This document shows positions 59,667 through 64,000 of a stretch of 64,000 nucleotides of DNA, piece by piece. The notes beneath the pieces are model-generated. The model worked only from the letters and a program-made list of their open reading frames with translations, was not told where the DNA came from and did not search any database. Position 1 is the first letter of the stretch. The number at the start of each line of letters is the position of its first letter. The position numbers were made by a program, and so were the translations under genes. The DNA lies in NCBI GenBank assembly GCA_022385755.1, contig MU278371.1:209123-273122 (forward strand), written 5' to 3'. Source of the DNA: Trametopsis cervina (taxonomy: Eukaryota; Basidiomycota; Agaricomycetes; Polyporales; Irpicaceae).

Positions 59667-59847
59667 AATATTCGTCTGTTTTAGCGCGCACGATCATTAG
59701 AACCCCGGACACCGTGCTATGGCAAACTGGGAACATTCATGCTCCTGCCTATCTGCATCGTTTCTCCTAGCGATAGAAATCCTGAAGAACATATATTCGC
59801 AAAAGAAACGCTGCAAAGATATCGACACAGGCGGGCTGTGTAGAAGA

Positions 59848-62239
59848 CTACTCTCCAACAGTGCCGGCGATCACGCTCCCGTGAACGCCCCATCCGACAC
59901 CAAGACCGAACATGATCCAGCCCAGTACTATAACTCCAGCAGACAACGCAGTAAATGCCATGTACATGAACTTTGATGTACCAGCATTGGGCGACTTCAA
60001 GAACTTCTCCTTGAGCTTGTCCTGGTCTACATCATCTCCTTCGTCGTCGTCCTCGCCGGCCTTCTCCTTTCCTGCTTCTGAGAAGCCCTTGATAGCGGCC
60101 AGACGTTTGACTTCTGCTGGCAGTGCACTGGGGGAAATTTGAGAAAGGCGTGCAGCCGGAAGCGAGTTCTTCGCCGTGTAGGAGAGTATGAGGAGGGTGC
60201 CGGATATGGCCACAGAGATGAAGGCATAGGCGAGCCACAGCGAGACTCCGGGATCGAGTGAGTCTGTGGAGGAGTCGTCTTGCAGTTTTCCAGCTGCGGT
60301 AGTGATAATGACGATTGACGCTTGGACGATAGATTCTAGGGGAAATGTCAGATACGAGCACTGCGTTCCTTTGTTTAAACTCACTCTTGATCGCGAAACC
60401 GGTCGCAAAGTATTGAGGGTCAGGAATGATGGAGCGGATAATCTCTACTTGCGGCGCCGGTGTGACACACTGTTCATGTATTCGGTTAGTTCGTGTGATC
60501 AAGGATTCGCAGACGCAGCGAGAGCGAGCTCACCTGTGAGAGAGCATAGAACACGTACGCAGCGACTGTGTGGTCCGTGTGTAAGATGCAGAACGGATTG
60601 TGAGCGGAAAGAATGACAGCGCAGACTTACTGAAGGTGGGAACGGTGTGAGAGAATTTTAGGAGCAACATAGAGATGAGGAATGTAAGTCCAGACAAAAA
60701 GACTGTTAGGTTCTATCAGCAAGGTCTCCATAGAATGTTCGAGCAGAAGACTTACGGAAGCCTATACGCTGTCCGAAGACATCGATATAGATACCAATGA
60801 ACGGTGTCAGGCAGGCGGGAAGGAGCAGGTAGAAGTTGGCGACCCATCCACCAATAACAGCCCCCTTCTTCAGTCGTTGCTGTGCGAATTGCCTGCGGAA
60901 ATCAGTGCCGTCAGCTCTCTCCTAAAGCTGATATTGAGCTGTTACTCACGTCGATATCGACACAAACGACTGGACGCCGGCATTCTCGAAGACTGCAAAG
61001 AACACGACCATCCAGAACGTGAACGGCAAGTGTCGGATGGCGGACAACCGGAAAGTGGCCTTCCTGGGTGCACCAACGTGGCGCTTCCCATTTGTCTGGT
61101 CGGTGACATTGTACTTTCCTCGCAAAAAGATATCGAGGAAGTACACAGAAATAGCACATAGCAGCGAGAACAAGGAGATAGCAGAGCTTATCCAGAGAGC
61201 CCATGCATATGAACCGAGATTGGTGGCTATGATGTTTGCAGTGGTCGAGCCAGTGAATTGAGCCAGGTTGGCAATACCCCTGTGGAAGAACAAAGGTATC
61301 AGATACACGTCCCCATTGTCACGACGGTAGCATCACCATATAGCACCTAGATTCGATGAGCGATGAGCGATACGTTAACTTCACGCTGGCGAACATACGT
61401 ACCGATGGAGAACGCAAACCCTTTCCCCGGGGCGAAATATGTCGAGAAAATCCGATGCTGGGCGTTATCCAGAGAACCATCTCCAATGGCGGCCAAGACT
61501 TTGCCGACGATGAGCAACGGATAGCTGTTCAAGTTATTCGTCGCTGCGCCCGACATGACCATAGCGCCGCTGAGATGGAACGACGCCAGGATCACCGATA
61601 GTTTAGGACCTCCCCATTTGTCGATAGTGAAGCCGATGCCGATACAGAGGAAGGTGTTGACCTGAGAAGTCGACGATCAGACTCAATAACTCTATCAGAA
61701 AGGAAGCTGGTCGTACCAAGTTCGTTACCGCAACCTAAATGAGTGCGCGGGTGAGCTGCGTTCATCCGGAGAATCAGCGACGAAGGCTTACTAATGTAGC
61801 GAATTGAGAGTTGTTGATCTTGGTCTCTTTGATAATCGTCGTCTTCATGGCCCTGAAGTCGGAGTGTCAAATGATGGAAGAGGACATAGATGAATAGTCT
61901 AACACGATCAAACCCTATAATTACGCGTTAGCATCGACGGGTCTCTACAAACGCGTACTGGTGCACAAGACAAACTTACATTAGACCAATGATTTCCAAC
62001 TACAATGTGAGGAGCATAGGTTTAGCACACGGGCGGGGGATGACTGAGGGTGGAGAATACGCACAGGTACACAAGCATGTCAGAATGATCATAGTCAACT
62101 GCCATCCGTATGGCAACCTCGGCCGTACGACTTGTTCTCCAGTGCTCCTCGACGACGATGCCAAGACCGGAGCATCCTGGATGTCGTATTCTGCTTTCTC
62201 GTCAACAGGGGACTTGTCGGACGAGTGCGAAGAGGACAT
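59848..62239 (-). CDS. MFS transporter of the MFSD1-like (lysosomal dipeptide type) family
   Basis: Thirteen exons are proposed: 62239-62065, 61999-61980, 61914-61904, 61852-61792, 61734-61717, 61661-61403, 61346-61337, 61279-60950, 60892-60756, 60703 to about 60644, 60565-60534, 60469-60385 and 60335-59848. The protein is about 561 residues. Recognisable parts are RPRLPYGWQLTMIILTCLCT, FGNHWSN, KTTIIKETKINNSQFATLVA, GFTIDKWGGPKLSVILASFH and KVLAAIGDGSLDNAQHRIFS, then STYFAPGKGFAFSIG and GIANLAQFTGSTTANIIATN. The 10-base exon (61346-61337) supplies AIW before GIANLAQF. The 11-base exon (61914-61904) supplies GLIV and is less certain. Relatives export dipeptides or other nutrients from lysosome/vacuole. 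Exon 10 cannot be read cleanly (see findings), so either a weak donor is used or there is a frameshift. The acidic loop GEDDDEGDDVDQDKLKEK precedes the last helix. Confidence 0.85.
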
Positions 62240-62309
62240 GACTGGACTAAGAGGCTGCGGCGGGGAAAGCAACCACTGAGGAGGGTCGTTAGGCGGCCAA
62301 GGGTGCCAT

Positions 62310-62320
62310 CTTATCAGATA
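62310..62320 (-). promoter_or_regulatory. GATA-factor-type site upstream of the MFS gene
   Basis: CTTATCAGATA contains TGATAA on the minus strand and AGATAG on the plus strand, two matches to the fungal GATA consensus HGATAR. It lies 71 bases upstream of the MFS ATG. A second identical 11-base copy occurs 300 bases further out. Confidence 0.4.
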
Positions 62321-62609
62321 GCATGGCGAGACTTTAGGGGAAAACCTATGTCAAATTGTGCCCACGCTGGTGGGAATTTTCATGCGCGGGAGGGAATAAC
62401 GGAAGACCGGCGTGGACCCCAATGACTAAACGTGGTCATAATTCCACAAAAATAGCGGAAGAGGTGGTCCCTGATGTGTTCGCGCCGTCGCAGAACAACA
62501 TTCGGTGTGAATATTTTCTGCGTCGTGTGATCGCTTCTGACTGTCTTGGAGATGATACGCGTGTTAGATCAGGCAGGTTCTGACGTTGGGGATTGGCTAT
62601 GCCCCATAT

Positions 62610-62620
62610 CTTATCAGATA
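62610..62620 (-). promoter_or_regulatory. Second GATA-type site upstream of the MFS gene
   Basis: An identical CTTATCAGATA lies 371 bases upstream of the MFS ATG. Confidence 0.35.
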
Positions 62621-63382
62621 TATAGTAAAATAGTACTCACGCTTCACCACAACCTGAGCACAGCCTCGCCCGGCATAGATGAATTGGAGCCAACGGCAGT
62701 GACGACGGTGAGGGCTGCGGCGAGGAAGCGCTGTGAAGTTAGGATGATGCACCCGGGAACTTGCCCCAGTCGAAAGAAGGTTGTGCTTGGCACCTATGAT
62801 ACATTCCTGCCGAAACAAGCCGGACGTCGTGCCTTTCGCTAGGCATCACATAGTTGGACGACTGCCGAACATGCATAGTGAAATGTGTATGTCGCCGCGG
62901 CGATAACGGAGAATGCAACTCACCTGAATGTTGCGAAATGGCCTTTGTGGCAGTAGTGCGGGTTCTGCCAGCCTGGGCGCATCTGAGGCAATGCGTCGAG
63001 GAGAATTGTGTATCATGAGCGGTATTTAGTTCTGTCAGGGTAAAATGATGCGCTGGCAGAACGTCTGTGCGCGTGGGATTGTATGTTGTCAAACGAGACT
63101 TCAACCGAAATGATTACCTGAGATACATTCGCAGATCCTCACTCGCAGTTATGCGTATTGTGAAGGTCATTCAATCCGGGAAGAGATGTAAGTGCGAGAC
63201 TGCGATGATAATTGGGACGTTGTAGCTTTGCCGCCCAGACGGTTCGATTTCGATCGTCCGAGCGATCTGGTAGCGGAGTGATCCATTTCGTTCTTGACCG
63301 CTACCCGTATTGGCTTTCCGTGTGGCTGACCTGAACATGATGGTGCGGAATGGCTATGGCTGGAATGTTGCTCACTCTCTCT
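62621..63382. other. Intergenic region between divergent genes
   Basis: The rest of the divergent promoter region between the MFS gene and the ankyrin-like gene, about 760 bases. No other gene was recognised. Confidence 0.45.
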
Positions 63383-63389
63383 TATATAT
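63383..63389 (+). promoter_or_regulatory. TATA-like box near the ankyrin-like gene
   Basis: TATATAT lies only 19 bases before the ATG at 63408 but 58 bases before the in-frame ATG at 63447. This hints that the second ATG may be the true start. Confidence 0.4.
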
Positions 63390-63407
63390 CCCCCCTTGCA
63401 TTCGACC

Positions 63408-64000
63408 ATGACACGCAACAACACTAGGAAACCCTGTAGCCCAAAAATGGAGTGGAAATTCCCAGTACACAGCGCCCTCGGTGATGACAAGTGGACAGAT
63501 GACTCGCTGGGACGAATGCTTCGTAGCGTGTACTCAGCGAATCCGGTCCTACTCAATCAGCCAGACGAAGATGGGGCAAGACCGATAGCCGTAGCCGCCA
63601 TACAGGAGAATCTGGCCGCTGTCAAAGTCATGCTTGAGGTGGCTGGTCCACAACTCGAGCGAGGAGAAGACGTCTTGGGCCTGCAGTGCACCGACAACAA
63701 CCACGAGACTGCAATGTCGCATAATCTGATGAGGCTTCGCCAGACCCCGCGATTCGTGATCCACGAGATGCTCGACAGCGCGAGCAAGGTTCTCCGGGAA
63801 GGCTATATTAAGAACAAGCTGCCGGAGTGCACTTGCGGGAGATGCGCAGCAGGATGGCTCTCTCCCAGAATGAGATTCAGGCTGCGAGGTAAGTACGATA
63901 ATCTGATCAATCTCGAGACATGAGATAACCACGTATCACAGAAATTGCACACGACTCGTACATCTCGATGAATAATCGCCTGGACGACTTCATAGACGGT
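63408..64000 (+). CDS. Ankyrin-like protein, 5' part (runs off the right edge)
   Basis: Exon 1 is 63408-63888 and exon 2 runs from 63942 beyond the window edge. At least 180 residues are present. The segment MLRSVYSANPVLLNQPDEDG, then ARPIAVAAIQENLAAVKVML resembles an ankyrin-type helical pair (a DEDG.RPI..AA...N...VK.ML pattern). A Cys-containing segment LPECTCGRCAAGWLSPRMRF ends exon 1; CTCGRC could bind metal or form a compact knuckle. The second in-frame ATG (MEWKFPVHSALG) at 63447 is the better start if the TATA element at 63383 is used. The intron has GTAAGT and CACAG ends. Proteins of this layout are common in mushroom genomes, with no assigned role. Most of the gene is outside the window. 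Confidence 0.65.

Overview
The window is nuclear DNA of a filamentous basidiomycete, most likely an Agaricomycete (mushroom or polypore type). The genes are densely intron-split. Introns are 45-75 bases with donors of the GTGCGT, GTACGT or GTAAGT type, and exons can be as small as 5-12 bases. The GAPDH gene has the split 5' end typical of basidiomycete gpd genes. There is also a lineage-type seven-helix membrane protein, a DUF7598-like protein and an HDEL-tailed ER Hsp70. No bacterial, viral or organellar genes were seen. Gene models were built by hand from reading frame, splice sites and family motifs, and none has been checked against RNA.

Layout. 1-6.6 kb: the 5' part of an APC amino-acid permease (minus), an NAD-dependent epimerase (plus) and the ER chaperone LHS1/HYOU1 (plus). 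6.6-9.0 kb: a decaying tandem array made from copies of the LHS1 tail and 3' flank. 10.3-10.9 kb: a small serine-rich protein. 12.5-18.0 kb: a non-coding higher-order repeat, two full copies and one partial, studded with palindromes. 19.7-21.3 kb: a seven-helix membrane protein. 22-25.5 kb: a small unknown protein and two convergent SRPBCC-fold genes. 26.3-32.7 kb: two related non-coding repetitive elements (A and B) with shared ends and low-complexity interiors. 33.0-36.8 kb: a divergent pair, an aldo/keto reductase (minus) and a BAG-domain co-chaperone (plus). 39.2-40.3 kb: the histidine phosphotransfer protein YPD1. 42.3-47.5 kb: an unknown protein, GAPDH and a DUF7598-type four-helix protein (all minus). 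48.7-53.6 kb: a Munc13-like exocytosis protein. 54.2-56.0 kb: a secreted, repeat-rich Ish1/Msc1 protein. 56.5-59.7 kb: a mitochondrial PPR protein. 59.8-62.2 kb: an MFSD1-type MFS transporter. 63.4 kb to the edge: the start of an ankyrin-like protein.

The genes are mostly unrelated housekeeping functions and do not form a biosynthetic cluster. Loose themes are chaperoning (LHS1 and the BAG protein), signalling and secretion (YPD1, Munc13-like), and nutrient transport (permease, MFS).

The most unusual parts are non-coding: the LHS1-tail array, the palindrome-rich higher-order repeat and the element A/B pair. A second theme is the number of microexons (5, 6, 10, 11 and 12 bases) and two probable GC-AG introns. 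One MFS exon shows an unresolved reading-frame problem.
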